64,000 nt of DNA from Bdellovibrionaceae bacterium UBA1609 (GTDB taxonomy: Bacteria; Bdellovibrionota; Bdellovibrionia; Bdellovibrionales; UBA1609): contig DCMZ01000010.1 of NCBI GenBank assembly GCA_002321895.1, positions 248,001 through 312,000 of the forward strand. Direction: 5' to 3'. Shown here piece by piece: positions 1-9,070 of the stretch. The stretch's first letter is position 1, and the number at the start of each line of letters is the position of its first letter. The notes beneath the pieces were generated by a model. That model was given only the letters and a program-made list of their open reading frames with translations. It was not told the DNA's origin and did no database searches. The translations under genes and the position numbers were made by a program.

Positions 1-283
1 CTGATAATATTTCGTATATGGTTCCCGAAAATCTAGGGAAATAAATACCGAAACTAGCATTGGATACACTTTGAGTTAAAACGGAAAGCATGATCAAACC
101 GGGAACGATAAAAGACCCATAACTGATTCCATCAATTTGTTGAATTCTGGATCCTATGGCAGAACCAAACACCACAAAATAGAGTGAGGTGGAAATCACT
201 GGCGAGGCGACGCTTTGAAAAAGAGTTCTTCTAAATCGACTCATTTCAAACATGTATATTGCTAAAATCCCATTAATGTTCAT
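1..283 (-). CDS. ABC-2 type transporter permease, N-terminal part (cut by window edge)
   Basis: The first 94 codons of a membrane permease read leftwards and run off the window. The start ATG overlaps the TGA of the upstream ATPase gene as ATGA, so the two are translationally coupled. The protein opens with a short amphipathic stretch (FEMSRFRRTLFQSVASPVIS), then a hydrophobic segment (TSLYFVVFGSAIG), a short loop (SRIQQIDGISY) and a second hydrophobic segment (FIVPGLIMLSVL). This is the usual start of ABC-2 permeases of the YadH type. It presumably forms the membrane pore for the adjacent ATPase. The substrate cannot be told from this fragment. Confidence 0.85.
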   Translation of the reverse strand, partial: MNINGILAIYMFEMSRFRRTLFQSVASPVISTSLYFVVFGSAIGSRIQQIDGISYGSFIVPGLIMLSVLTQSVSNASFGIYFPRFSGTIYEILS

Positions 284-1191
284 CGCTTCACCAATTCCAC
301 AAAGATTTCCTCTAAACTACTCTGTCGTGTTTGAACGTCTTTATATTTTAAACCGGCATCATGAAGTGTGCACAAAAAATCATCCACTCCAAATTCTTCT
401 CGCAAAGAATCATAGGTATAGGTTAAGGTGCCGTCTTGCACCTGCACATCATAGTCTGTGAGCCCAGATGGCAATTGATCCAGTGGCTCTTTCAATTCAA
501 CAGTCAGCTGTTTTCTGCCCATTTTTTTCATTAACGATTTTTTATCTTCGACCAAGATAATTTCACCACCATTAATGACACCCACCCGGTCCGCCATATC
601 TTCGGCTTCTTCTATATAATGGGTAGTTAAAATGATTGTAACGCCGCTCTCTCGTAAAACACGCATCTGGTCCCACATATCTTTCCTCAGATCCACATCC
701 ACTCCGGCAGTGGGCTCATCTAAAAATAAAATATCGGGCTTATGGGAAAGCGCTTTGGCAATGAGAACCCTACGTTTCATTCCTCCCGAAAGGGTTCTAA
801 TTTGATTATTTTTTTTATCCCAAAGAGATAGGTTTTTTAATATCTGCTCCAAATACTCAGGATCATAATCAGCACCGAACAACCGTTGTGAGAACTTTAT
901 AGTATCCCAAACAGTAATAAAAGCATCGGTGGTCAACTCCTGTGGCACTAACCCGATCATCCTTCGTGCATCTCGATAATTCTTAACATTATCATGCCCA
1001 CCAACAAGAATTGAGCCAGAGCTCGCATTGACAATTCCACAGACAGCACTGATCAGAGTGGTTTTTCCTGCTCCATTAGGTCCAAGTAGAGCAAATATCT
1101 CACCTTTATTTATTGTTAGATCTATATTTTTTAGAGCTACGAACCCATTGGAGTAGGTTTTATTGAGTTGATTAATTTCAAGAATAGACAC
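280..1191 (-). CDS. ABC transporter ATP-binding protein (ABC-2 exporter, YadG/CcmA-like)
   Basis: This is the ATP-hydrolysing subunit of an exporter and works with the permease encoded just downstream. All nucleotide-binding motifs are intact in the 303 residues: Walker A GPNGAGKTT (about 37-45), Q-loop Gln near 84, signature LSGGMKRR (134-141), Walker B ILFLDEP (154-160) and H-loop His near 191 (TTHYIEE). The C-terminal 80 residues form the regulatory extension typical of this subfamily. The start is GTG, supported by a GAGGAG ribosome binding site about 9 bases upstream. The gene ends in the ATGA overlap with the permease, a two-gene operon. YadG/YadH-like systems export drugs, lipids or polysaccharides; which applies here is unknown. 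Confidence 0.93.
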   Translation of the reverse strand: MSILEINQLNKTYSNGFVALKNIDLTINKGEIFALLGPNGAGKTTLISAVCGIVNASSGSILVGGHDNVKNYRDARRMIGLVPQELTTDAFITVWDTIKFSQRLFGADYDPEYLEQILKNLSLWDKKNNQIRTLSGGMKRRVLIAKALSHKPDILFLDEPTAGVDVDLRKDMWDQMRVLRESGVTIILTTHYIEEAEDMADRVGVINGGEIILVEDKKSLMKKMGRKQLTVELKEPLDQLPSGLTDYDVQVQDGTLTYTYDSLREEFGVDDFLCTLHDAGLKYKDVQTRQSSLEEIFVELVKR

Positions 1192-1267
1192 TTACACGAT
1201 CTCCTCATGCCTTAACGCTACATAAATTTTTCGCCAAAGACCACTCTTTGAGTCATCTTCCGGTGAA

Positions 1268-1753
1268 CTAATAAACACCCTCAATACTATAGACTCTTAA
1301 ACTACCCCCGGCCTCAAACTCCACCTCATCACCGGACATTTTTTTGACAAATTTTCGTCCCAGAGGAGAATTTAAACTCAGTGTATAAATCATTTGGCCA
1401 TCTACCATCACCCTCATGCCACCTTTTTGAGCAGTTAGAAAAAACCAACGTTTTTCATTGTCGTCGATCAATACATGAATCAATGCCGTGGACTCAATCC
1501 AATCACCCTCTTGAAAGGTCTTGGGAACTAACTTCTCAAATTGAGTAATTATTTGCCGAAGCTCTTTCGCCCGCTTGGCTTGAGCCCCCGCTAAATAGGA
1601 CGCTTCCAGGCTACGCGTATCGTATTTATTCTCAGGTTTAGATTCTTCGCTAATGGCAGCTTCCCTAGCTTCCGTAGCCCCATCAGCCAGAGTCTTAAAT
1701 TCTCTCTTTAATTCTTCAATGAGAGCCTGAGTTATTTTATTTTTATCAATCAT
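1268..1753 (-). CDS. GreA/GreB-like elongation-factor family protein
   Basis: A protein of about 161 residues with a helical, charged N-terminal half (roughly 1-80) and a C-terminal FKBP-like Gre domain ending in the family motif SPLGRKFVKKMSGDEVEF (about 132-149). Gre factors enter the RNA polymerase secondary channel through an N-terminal coiled coil and rescue backtracked complexes. Here the N-terminal half has a KYDTRSLEASYLAG segment, as in a divergent Gre-like branch, so cleavage-stimulating activity is not assured. I chose the ATG at 1753 because an AGGT-type site lies 4 bases upstream; the reading frame extends to a TTG at 1801 without better support. It is transcribed towards the ABC genes with a 76-base gap. 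Confidence 0.75.
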   Translation of the reverse strand: MIDKNKITQALIEELKREFKTLADGATEAREAAISEESKPENKYDTRSLEASYLAGAQAKRAKELRQIITQFEKLVPKTFQEGDWIESTALIHVLIDDNEKRWFFLTAQKGGMRVMVDGQMIYTLSLNSPLGRKFVKKMSGDEVEFEAGGSLRVYSIEGVY

Positions 1754-1842
1754 TTTTACCTGCTTAGGTAATAAGGTCCCACTGGGAAATAAGACTGTCA
1801 AATGGGATTGGCAAGAAGGCTTCTAGTCATTATAATAGGGCC

Positions 1843-2253
1843 ATGCAAAACGATTCGCACTCAAAAACTGTTGGATATCTACTATGGATCTTTGGATTTA
1901 CTGGTTCCCATAGATTCTATTATGGCAAGCAGCTCACAGGAACCCTCTGGTTTTTTACACTGGGTCTTTTGGGAGTGGGTTGGCTGGTCGACGCATTTCT
2001 CATCCCCTCCATGGACAGAGAGGCTGATCAAAAATACCAAGAGGGACACCTGGATTATTCTATATCCTGGCTATTACTTACTTTTTTGGGAGTATTTGGA
2101 ATCCATAGATTCTATATGGGTAAAATCCTAAGTGGAATCGTATACTTGCTCACAGGTGGCTTCTTTTTTGTCGGAATCCTCTACGACTTTTGGACTCTCA
2201 ATGAGCAAATCAATGAAATTCATAGGATGTCACCAAATAGAGCTCAGGCTTAG
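1843..2253 (+). CDS. Tandem TM2-domain membrane protein
   Basis: The 136-residue protein contains two copies of the TM2 domain, each a pair of membrane segments with the short GxHRFYxGK motif between them (GSHRFYYGK near 21-29 and GIHRFYMGK near 86-94). Most bacterial TM2 proteins carry one copy. The molecular role of bacterial TM2 proteins is not established. The gene diverges from the Gre-like gene with about 90 bases between starts. No signal peptide is needed, since the first TM segment starts near residue 10. Confidence 0.85.
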   Translation: MQNDSHSKTVGYLLWIFGFTGSHRFYYGKQLTGTLWFFTLGLLGVGWLVDAFLIPSMDREADQKYQEGHLDYSISWLLLTFLGVFGIHRFYMGKILSGIVYLLTGGFFFVGILYDFWTLNEQINEIHRMSPNRAQA

Positions 2254-2295
2254 CCACTACCTTGACATTCCGCCTCTAAGCCTCAAGTTGGCTCA

Positions 2296-2985
2296 ATGGA
2301 GTTAACCCCGTTCTTTTTTCAACCTAGCGAACGAAGGCTCGTTGGTACAATGATCACGGCAAAGCCGGTGAACGATGGAAGGTTTGCAGCCTTTGCCACA
2401 CTCATCTTCATGATTGTGACAGCTCAACTCTTTTGGAAAAACCCCGGCGGGATCGCTGACCTGCTACCCGCTATCCATAGTGCAATTTTTCAAGATGGAG
2501 AAGTCTGGCGCTTGTTTACAGCTCAAGTTATCCACAGCGATGTGGAACACCTACTGAGTAACATGCTCATGTTGACCGTATTTAGTTATTTGGTTTTTGG
2601 ATACTTTGGATTTGGCGTATATCCGCTACTTTCCTATTTCCTAGGGTCCTTAGTAAATCTAATTTCAATATACACCTACCCCACTGATGTACGGTTACTT
2701 GGCGCCTCTGGGCTGGTCTATTTACTTGGTGGGTTTTGGCTGACTATGTATTTCCTCATTCAAAGGCAATATCTTTGGACTCATAGATTTCTTAGGGTTC
2801 TCGGCATCGCTATGTTGCTATTTTTTCCAACTACTTTTCAACCAACGACAAGCTATCGCACCCATGCCATCGGAATGGCAGTGGGTGCACTTATGGCTGC
2901 GGCTTACTTTATCAAAAATAAAAAGTACATCCGCAGCTTTGAAACTTTTAAAGATGAATACGTGGAGGAGCCACTATTTCATTAG
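2296..2985 (+). CDS. Rhomboid family intramembrane serine protease
   Basis: A polytopic membrane protein of up to 229 residues. It has the rhomboid hallmarks in order: a HSDVEHLLSNM segment (about 80-90, including the HxxxN-type motif), the nucleophile motif GASG with Ser near 138, and the catalytic His near 190 in the last core helix (THAIG). Rhomboids cleave substrates within or next to transmembrane helices. No substrate can be inferred. The start is uncertain: ATG 2296 has no clear ribosome binding site, and an internal ATG at 2350 has an AAGG about 12 bases ahead. The 3' end overlaps the convergent next gene by 4 bases. Confidence 0.88.
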   Translation: MELTPFFFQPSERRLVGTMITAKPVNDGRFAAFATLIFMIVTAQLFWKNPGGIADLLPAIHSAIFQDGEVWRLFTAQVIHSDVEHLLSNMLMLTVFSYLVFGYFGFGVYPLLSYFLGSLVNLISIYTYPTDVRLLGASGLVYLLGGFWLTMYFLIQRQYLWTHRFLRVLGIAMLLFFPTTFQPTTSYRTHAIGMAVGALMAAAYFIKNKKYIRSFETFKDEYVEEPLFH

Positions 2986-3692
2986 AATTGTGGAGCTTCC
3001 AACGGAATATAAGGCAAATCATTATCTGTAATTTCCGGATATTTAGCTCTTAATTCTTTTATTATAATATTGGCTAGCATTTTTGAACCAAATGGATTGG
3101 GATGAACGGCATCCGCCAAAACATGATGTCTAAAAACTGTCATTTGCACACCATTCACATCATATTGATAACCTTCAAATGAATGAAGATCTATAAAGAT
3201 GCTATTGATATCTACCACTAAAAGACTGTCATTCTCAGCCTCCATAGACCAAAGCAATTGATTGGCCTGAGTAGCTCCTCCAATACCTTGCAAACCTATA
3301 GCAGTACCCAAAACAAAAATATTACTGTTTCCTGCCATTGTACTTACAGTGTCACGCACATGTGCTTCATCGCTAGGACGGAATGGTGCTGGGATTTTGA
3401 AATCGTGAAAAAACAGGTCCACAGCTATAATGATATCCGGGGTCAACCTAGGAATTCTGTCTTCAATATAGTCTTTAAAATAGGTCGATTTAGCTCCGTC
3501 TTTAGCCTTTCTCACAACCTGAGATGAAGAAAGCCCAGCTTGTTCAGCCACATACTTACCCGGAGAAGGCGCAGAATGGTCCGCAGATACGGAAGCACCA
3601 ATCACAAGCATGTCAGTAAATAAGGTAGAATTGTTTGCCCACACAGTGTTGTGAACAAATACAGTTAGGAATAGAGCCATCATTAGCCGCAT
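2982..3692 (-). CDS. Exported SGNH/GDSL-like hydrolase fold protein
   Basis: A 236-residue exported protein: signal peptide MRLMMALFLTVFVHNTVWA, then a fold resembling SGNH hydrolases. Block I reads LVIGASVSAD, where the family normally has GDS. Block V reads DAVHPNPFG, matching the DxxH pair of the catalytic site. The nucleophile position is therefore GAS rather than GDS. The Ser is kept but the preceding Asp is not. The start is ATG 3692, preceded by an ideal AGGAGG at 4 bases; the open frame extends further upstream without a site. If active it would hydrolyse an ester or acyl group in the periplasm or outside. It converges on the rhomboid gene. Confidence 0.65.
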   Translation of the reverse strand: MRLMMALFLTVFVHNTVWANNSTLFTDMLVIGASVSADHSAPSPGKYVAEQAGLSSSQVVRKAKDGAKSTYFKDYIEDRIPRLTPDIIIAVDLFFHDFKIPAPFRPSDEAHVRDTVSTMAGNSNIFVLGTAIGLQGIGGATQANQLLWSMEAENDSLLVVDINSIFIDLHSFEGYQYDVNGVQMTVFRHHVLADAVHPNPFGSKMLANIIIKELRAKYPEITDNDLPYIPLEAPQF

Positions 3693-3852
3693 AGATCCTC
3701 CTTGGATTTTAGTCCTAATAGGATTCCCCATAGTTAACGAAATGACAAAGGAAAATAGACCTCCGGCTCAATGTGTTGATTCTAAAGGCAGCAAATGGCT
3801 GGACATGGCGTTGAACGGAGCTGGATTTCAAAATTGGACTCCTCTGCCATAC

Positions 3853-3876
3853 AAAAAAAGGGAGCAAAAGCTCCCT
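3853..3876 (-). terminator. Rho-independent terminator of the small basic protein gene
   Basis: On the minus strand, a 7-bp stem (arms AGGGAGC and GCTCCCT, loop TTTT) is followed directly by seven T residues. It lies about 25 bases after the stop of the gene at 3902-4300, which it must terminate. Confidence 0.9.
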
Positions 3877-3901
3877 ATCTTCCTAAGATGAATATCTTAA
3901 G

Positions 3902-4300
3902 TTAAGCAGAACGACGAAAATAAACTTTATCTTTAGCGGTAAAGTTCTTCTTCATCTTTTTGTACTTACGCTCATCTTGGGTAAAAGCCGACTTGAAAGT
4001 ACGGTTGTAGCGTGTGAATTGCTTGTCCAACCATGCATAGTAAGTCTTGTAAAGGTGATTAGAGATAAACTTATTGAAGAAAGCTTTTGGAGTCTTTGGA
4101 GTGACCCAGTACTTTTTTGAGAATTTCTCAACTTCATTGTTCATCATCGTGTACCAAGTAGTAGCCTCTTTTTTATGAAGAAAGTTACCAAAGAAAAGGG
4201 GCTTAGTCCCTACTTTAAAACCCACTTCGTAACCGTTTCCGGCAGATTTTAAATAGGACTTATACTTATGTTTACCGTGCTTGTAAGTTTTAGTTTTCAT
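3902..4300 (-). CDS. Small lysine/tyrosine-rich basic protein, unknown function
   Basis: A 132-residue protein that I do not recognise. It is strongly basic and aromatic. It begins MKTKTYKHGKHKYKSYLKSA, has no signal peptide or membrane segment, and carries Lys/Tyr/Phe throughout (for example KKMKKNFTAKDKVYFRR at the end). The middle holds EATTWYTMMNNEVEKFSKKYW. A GGAGAGAT ribosome binding site 5 bases upstream and a strong terminator after the stop mark it as a real, separately expressed gene. Its composition would suit a nucleic-acid or ribosome-associated protein, but that is only inference. Confidence 0.75.
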   Translation of the reverse strand: MKTKTYKHGKHKYKSYLKSAGNGYEVGFKVGTKPLFFGNFLHKKEATTWYTMMNNEVEKFSKKYWVTPKTPKAFFNKFISNHLYKTYYAWLDKQFTRYNRTFKSAFTQDERKYKKMKKNFTAKDKVYFRRSA

Positions 4301-4476
4301 TATCTCTCCTTTATAAGCACTTCACACTTCGGCACATTACGAGATGGCATAAACCCCATTTATACAATTAATTTTGTTAACTAATAGAACTAGACAAAGG
4401 CACCTCATATAAAGTGCTAACAGTAAGAGTCACAGTCTCATTGTACTTTCACTTCCCAAATTGATCCGAAAAAACT

Positions 4477-6495
4477 TTAAGAGTTAACAATTTCTTTGTA
4501 GCACAATTGCAACGCCTTATACTGCTCATCTGTAAGAGGCTGTGCACTGTATTGGCCGGAAATATAGAGCTGACTGAACCTCTGAAGCTCAGCATTACCA
4601 GTACGCTCCTCCGCCCTCTCAAGGAAAGTTCTCGGCCCCTCAGAAGCTGGACGAGTGACACCTTGACGACTCAGCCAACCTTCTAACTTTACAAAGAGCT
4701 GCTGCTCTTTAGAGATACGCCCCTCTTTTTGTTGCGAGCGATATCTACGATAGAAGAAAAATCCAATCAATACCAAAACCGAAACCAATCCCAGCAATTG
4801 TGAATTCAAAAAACCTAGACCCATTTTTCTAAGTAGATCTCTCTGACCCTCTTGGTTGTATTTCAATAAAAACTCATTCCACTGAATGGCCGCGAACTCC
4901 CCGTAGAGCACTATTTGTCCAAAATACTTTTGAAACCAACTGGAGTTGTAAATTTGCTGAGCTTGATTGGAATCTATACCCGCTTGCACAACGTCTTCCG
5001 GCAAATCATGATAGACTTGTCCACCTAACTCCAATCGCAATGGCGCAACCACACCCGTAGGATCCATTCTTAACCAGCGCTCCGTTTTACTATCGAAAAC
5101 TTCCACCCACGAATGAGCATCAGCACCGGTCAATGTAATATAATCGGGCAAAAGAGCGTTAGGTTTTCCGCCTTGAAAGCCTATTACAAGACGACTGGGA
5201 ATACCTGCCACTCGCATCAAGTAGGCAAAACTTGCAGCAAAATGCTCACAGAATCCTACCTTTTTTTCAAACAAAAACTCATCCACACTCTCAGTTTTCA
5301 GTGCTCCAGGCTCTAAGGTGTATCTAAAATTACGGCGATAATAGCTCATAATTCGACGGCCAATTTCATTTACGTCCGTGGCGTCTCCTTTTAAACTATT
5401 CACTAATTCCAAGACTTGAGGGGAAGCCTCCCTCACTCCCCCTAAATATCTATCTTTATCATAAAGTGGTCCCCAAGACTGAGGAGTTCTAAATGACCTG
5501 GCAGTATATAAAACTCTCTGCTGAGTGGACTTCGTTAATCTAAAAACACTCCCCTCAGCAATTCGAGCCTGCCTTTGTTTTCTGGATTCAGAAAACTCTA
5601 CGTTGGCAGGCACATCCAATGCAAATAGCCACTTTCCAAATTGAGGTTCAAGAGTGATCTCTTGCTCTACAACAGCATCTGGATTGTACTTGGTTTGCGG
5701 AACATTCCATTCTCTTTTTGCCGCCGAAGACTTATACCAAGCCATCCCTTTATTTAGATCGAGTATTCCACCCTTCCAGTAGAGACTCGGCCCACCTGGT
5801 ATTTCTTTTGTCATTTTCACCCTAAAAGCCACTTCTTTGGAAACTACGAGCTTCCCCACCTCTCCTGGCCTCAAAGAATCGTTAAAGCCTTTACCACCTT
5901 CGGTAGGATTATTGAGCGAAAAGAATCCCATATTGAATCGGGGAAATACTAAAAACAACAGCACTAATAAAGGGGCTGTTTGCAGAGTCAGGCGCAAGCC
6001 ATTTCTCAACAATGTCCAGGTATCAAATTTTACATCTTTCCCTTTATGAAGCTGAAAAAGTAAAGCGGTGACGGCCACCAAATTGAAAACGGCAAATAAA
6101 GTCATGGAAAGTGTTTGTGACACTAAGAACTTTATCATAAGGAGAAGGAAATTCAGAAAAATTAAAACCATTGCATCTCGATAACTCACATTATCAATCA
6201 ACTTCAATGCGACCGAGCAGACCAAAAGCGCACTGGCTGCCTCAACACCAACCACTCGCCCGTACTTGTTAATTACAAATCCAAAAATACCAGCAATAAG
6301 TAATGTTTTTAAAAGTTTTCCAGGCAAAGGCACCTTTTGATATTCGTAGGCAACTCGCCAAACGATACAGGGTATAGTTACAAACAATACAATCATCGGA
6401 TGATCAAAAATGTGAGGTACAAAGTTTAGCCCTGCCAAACCTGTAATAACTAGATTAAAAGATCTACCCGGATCACTAGGCAACGGAGCCCCCAT
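4477..6495 (-). CDS. TgpA-like transglutaminase membrane protein (DUF3488 / transglutaminase)
   Basis: A 672-residue inner-membrane protein. The N-terminal 190 residues hold several membrane helices (DUF3488-like). A periplasmic region follows, with a transglutaminase-like cysteine protease fold at about 375-485. A last membrane helix (about 563-585) leads to a cytoplasmic tail. The catalytic triad is visible: Cys416 (VGFCEHFA), His461 (GADAHSWVEVF) and Asp478 (RMDPTG). This architecture matches TgpA of Pseudomonas. The gene is last in an operon with moxR and a DUF58 gene, and its ATG lies inside the end of the DUF58 gene (20-base overlap). In this conserved trio the MoxR ATPase is thought to act on the membrane partners; the substrate is unknown. 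Confidence 0.9.
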   Translation of the reverse strand: MGAPLPSDPGRSFNLVITGLAGLNFVPHIFDHPMIVLFVTIPCIVWRVAYEYQKVPLPGKLLKTLLIAGIFGFVINKYGRVVGVEAASALLVCSVALKLIDNVSYRDAMVLIFLNFLLLMIKFLVSQTLSMTLFAVFNLVAVTALLFQLHKGKDVKFDTWTLLRNGLRLTLQTAPLLVLLFLVFPRFNMGFFSLNNPTEGGKGFNDSLRPGEVGKLVVSKEVAFRVKMTKEIPGGPSLYWKGGILDLNKGMAWYKSSAAKREWNVPQTKYNPDAVVEQEITLEPQFGKWLFALDVPANVEFSESRKQRQARIAEGSVFRLTKSTQQRVLYTARSFRTPQSWGPLYDKDRYLGGVREASPQVLELVNSLKGDATDVNEIGRRIMSYYRRNFRYTLEPGALKTESVDEFLFEKKVGFCEHFAASFAYLMRVAGIPSRLVIGFQGGKPNALLPDYITLTGADAHSWVEVFDSKTERWLRMDPTGVVAPLRLELGGQVYHDLPEDVVQAGIDSNQAQQIYNSSWFQKYFGQIVLYGEFAAIQWNEFLLKYNQEGQRDLLRKMGLGFLNSQLLGLVSVLVLIGFFFYRRYRSQQKEGRISKEQQLFVKLEGWLSRQGVTRPASEGPRTFLERAEERTGNAELQRFSQLYISGQYSAQPLTDEQYKALQLCYKEIVNS

Positions 6496-7369
6496 CGAAT
6501 TCAGCTAGGGCTTTTAAACAAACATTTCTTTGATGCAAACCCATACCTGGGGGAATGGATTTTTGAGCGAGCTGAAATGAATAGGCAACTTTCTTCTGCT
6601 CGCATATATGTACCCATAGGGACATTTGTCTCAGCCTTTCAAGCAACATTCCATTGGTTTGTTCCAAACTAATTTGATAACTACTACGATCTCCATCTGT
6701 AAACTCTTTTACTAAAAGCGGTCGCCCTCGCGCGTAAGCCTTCCAGTCAATATGACGTTGGGAATGTCCTGGTTGATATTTGATATGTTGGGAATAGTCA
6801 TCTCCCGTATTTCCAAGATCGACTTGAAAGGCCTCCCCTATCATCTGAGCCTCCGGCAGTTCCCTGCGCCCCATTGGCTTTGGATATACATCATAATAGA
6901 TTTCTATAGGAAACACTCTCCACGCGTAAAAAAGGCCAAATGGAAAAACAGTAGATACGTGCATTTTAAAAAGCTTTTTCTTCCCTCGATCCTGGGCCTG
7001 AATACCAAAACGTATTGGCGTAAGCGTCTTCGCACTTATCTTATCCGCAATAAACTTATGTTCGTGATTTTCCTCCATCAATCGAATTTGCAACTGATGG
7101 TGATCTTCCTTGTTTCGACTTTTTAACCATAAAACAGAGGAACCCAAGCTGTCTTCCTCTACTAGTGGTATTTGCAACTTTTCAAACTCAATCCCTCTGA
7201 GATTGGAGTTGGTTTGAACCATACCAATTACAAATAGAGCCACAAGAAAGAAACATAGAAGGTAAACCAAGTTATTGGAATAAATAGTCCCAGCAACGAG
7301 AGTTACAATAACGCCAAACCCATACATTAGACCGAATCGATTGGGGATAATATAAATGCGCTCCTTCAT
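6476..7369 (-). CDS. DUF58 domain membrane protein
   Basis: A 297-residue protein. Two membrane helices in the first 50 residues are followed by a cytoplasmic or periplasmic region ending in the DUF58 signature YQPGHSQRHIDWKAYARGRP (about 198-217), then LLVKEFTDG. DUF58 proteins are almost always encoded next to MoxR ATPases, as here, and have a von Willebrand factor A-like region that may bind metal. The start overlaps the moxR stop by 4 bases (ATGA) and the stop overlaps the transglutaminase start, so all three genes are translationally coupled. Confidence 0.9.
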   Translation of the reverse strand: MKERIYIIPNRFGLMYGFGVIVTLVAGTIYSNNLVYLLCFFLVALFVIGMVQTNSNLRGIEFEKLQIPLVEEDSLGSSVLWLKSRNKEDHHQLQIRLMEENHEHKFIADKISAKTLTPIRFGIQAQDRGKKKLFKMHVSTVFPFGLFYAWRVFPIEIYYDVYPKPMGRRELPEAQMIGEAFQVDLGNTGDDYSQHIKYQPGHSQRHIDWKAYARGRPLLVKEFTDGDRSSYQISLEQTNGMLLERLRQMSLWVHICEQKKVAYSFQLAQKSIPPGMGLHQRNVCLKALAEFDGGSVA

Positions 7370-8313
7370 TTTACTGGAACGCTTTGTATAATTTCTCTGG
7401 CTAGTTCAAATCCACTTGTCTGAGAATGGCCGTTGTCTGCTTTCAATCGATGATTAAGAACTGACACAGTGACCGCCTGCAGATCTTCAGGAATGACAAA
7501 GTCCCGCCCCTCAATGAGTGCCCACGCCTTAGACACACGATGCAAATCCTTCGCAGCGCGAGGAGAAACTCCATTGGCAACAGTTCGCGCCTTCTCAATT
7601 ACGTCTTGCAAATAGTCCAATATGCCGTCAGACATATGAACCTGCTCCACTTTGTTAAACCAATTCTTTAAGTCCTCCGGACTCATAAGAGGCTTTAAGT
7701 CTTCAATCATATGGCTTCTTTGGTCTCCAGTTAGAATCCGTCTTTCTGCTTCCCGACTGGGTAATCCCAATTCAATTCTCATGAGGAATCGATCGATCTG
7801 TGATTCTGGTAATGGAAAAGTTCCAATATTTTCTTGCGGATTTTGCGTTGCCACCAAAAAGAAAGGCTCAGGCAAGGTATAGAGCTGTCCATCCATTGAA
7901 ACCGATCCCTCCTCCATGGCCTGCAAACAAGCACTTTGTGTTTTAGGCGTGGCTCGATTCACCTCATCCGCCAAAATAAAATTAGCGAAAATTGGCCCTT
8001 TGTGGAATTCAAACTCTCTCGTCTGCTGATTGAAGACGGTGGTCCCTAAAATATCAGCCGGCAATAGATCATTTGTGAATTGAATTCTCTGTGATTCAAG
8101 TCCTAGCAGTTTAGCTAAAGTTTTAACTAAAGTGGTTTTACCCATACCAGGCCTGTCTTCGATGAGGAGGTGCCCTTGAGAAAGAAGACAAGCTAAACAC
8201 AGCTGTATTTCCCGCTCTTTATCTAAGATTACCTGGTTCCCGGCCTGCAATACCTGTTGTAATTTTTTGTCTTTTTCTATGTTATCTTTCTTGAGTAAAT
8301 CCACGGCGCTCAC
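7366..8313 (-). CDS. MoxR family AAA+ ATPase
   Basis: A 315-residue cytoplasmic ATPase. Walker A is DRPGMGKTT (about 53-61), Walker B ILADEVNR (113-120), sensor 1 ATQNP (155-159), and the MoxR-typical segment SQIDRF follows near 171. MoxR proteins act as chaperone-like ATPases for metal-cofactor insertion or assembly of VWA/DUF58 partners. The start is GTG 8313 with AAGGG seven bases upstream. It is the first gene of the moxR-DUF58-tgpA operon. Upstream lies a 127-base gap with no other gene, which should hold the promoter. Confidence 0.93.
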   Translation of the reverse strand: MSAVDLLKKDNIEKDKKLQQVLQAGNQVILDKEREIQLCLACLLSQGHLLIEDRPGMGKTTLVKTLAKLLGLESQRIQFTNDLLPADILGTTVFNQQTREFEFHKGPIFANFILADEVNRATPKTQSACLQAMEEGSVSMDGQLYTLPEPFFLVATQNPQENIGTFPLPESQIDRFLMRIELGLPSREAERRILTGDQRSHMIEDLKPLMSPEDLKNWFNKVEQVHMSDGILDYLQDVIEKARTVANGVSPRAAKDLHRVSKAWALIEGRDFVIPEDLQAVTVSVLNHRLKADNGHSQTSGFELAREIIQSVPVK

Positions 8314-8440
8314 ACACTAACCCTTCAAGCTATATGTTGCTTTACATATCGGATATTTTGAACCTTCGTTCAATGGGACGAAGGCCTAGCCGATGGGCGC
8401 TGATTCTCTAAGTTACTTACATTGAAACAAGACTAAGTGA

Positions 8441-9004
8441 TCAATGAAGCAGATCGACGAAGAAAGGAGTTTCCCCTGTGGCTTCTTCGTATTTACGCAC
8501 TTGTTCTTTGTGAAATTGCGAGTTTTTAATTGGCTCAAATTTTTGCTTGAGCAAGTCGATCATCTCCTCAGAGACGGAGTTATAAATAATATTTTCTGTG
8601 ACTACGAAATTAAAACTTGGAGGTCTTCCAATGGACTCCCATAAATCCTTCTCTGCATCGATAGCAGCAAACCCTTCTTCGGTGATATTTTGATTGCGAT
8701 TGTTATCTGGCCACGCGAAACCCCAGCCTTCAATGCCACCCACGCGAACCCATTCATAATAAACATGTCCGGGCCCACCGACCTTATTCATACACTCTCT
8801 TAACTTTTGATCGGCCTCCAGTCGCTTTGCAAACTGACCACCGATCCAATGGTAAATATCGTGCTCATAGCAACAATAACCCCAATGCCCTTCCGGCGAG
8901 GAGGTGCACATATCCGTTTCAAATTGCTGAATATCATTCAAGTTCCACTCGGTGGCATGAACTGAAATAGCAAAAGACAAAGATAATAATAACTTCAAAA
9001 ACAT
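8441..9004 (-). CDS. Exported phospholipase A2-like protein (tentative)
   Basis: A 187-residue exported protein with signal peptide MFLKLLLSLSFAISVHA. Residues 44-56 read CCYEHDIYHWIGG. This recalls the CCxxHDxCY active-site helix of secreted phospholipases A2: His48 and Asp49 would be the catalytic pair. About 14 residues later ADQKLRECM resembles the second PLA2 helix with its Asp and Cys. The remaining C-terminal 100 residues have no feature I recognise. The ribosome binding site AGAGGAG is 5 bases from ATG. If the match is right, the enzyme would cut the sn-2 acyl chain of phospholipids; a non-enzymatic relative is equally possible. Confidence 0.5.
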   Translation of the reverse strand: MFLKLLLSLSFAISVHATEWNLNDIQQFETDMCTSSPEGHWGYCCYEHDIYHWIGGQFAKRLEADQKLRECMNKVGGPGHVYYEWVRVGGIEGWGFAWPDNNRNQNITEEGFAAIDAEKDLWESIGRPPSFNFVVTENIIYNSVSEEMIDLLKQKFEPIKNSQFHKEQVRKYEEATGETPFFVDLLH

Positions 9005-9070
9005 ATCAACTCCTCTTTAAAAGCCACCCGTTATACGGACAAAAAAGACCCCTTGGCAAGCACCTCGCTG

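Noticed and set aside
1753..1801. N-terminal extension of the Gre-like protein to TTG 1801
   Set aside because: The extra 16 residues have no ribosome binding site, while ATG 1753 has one.
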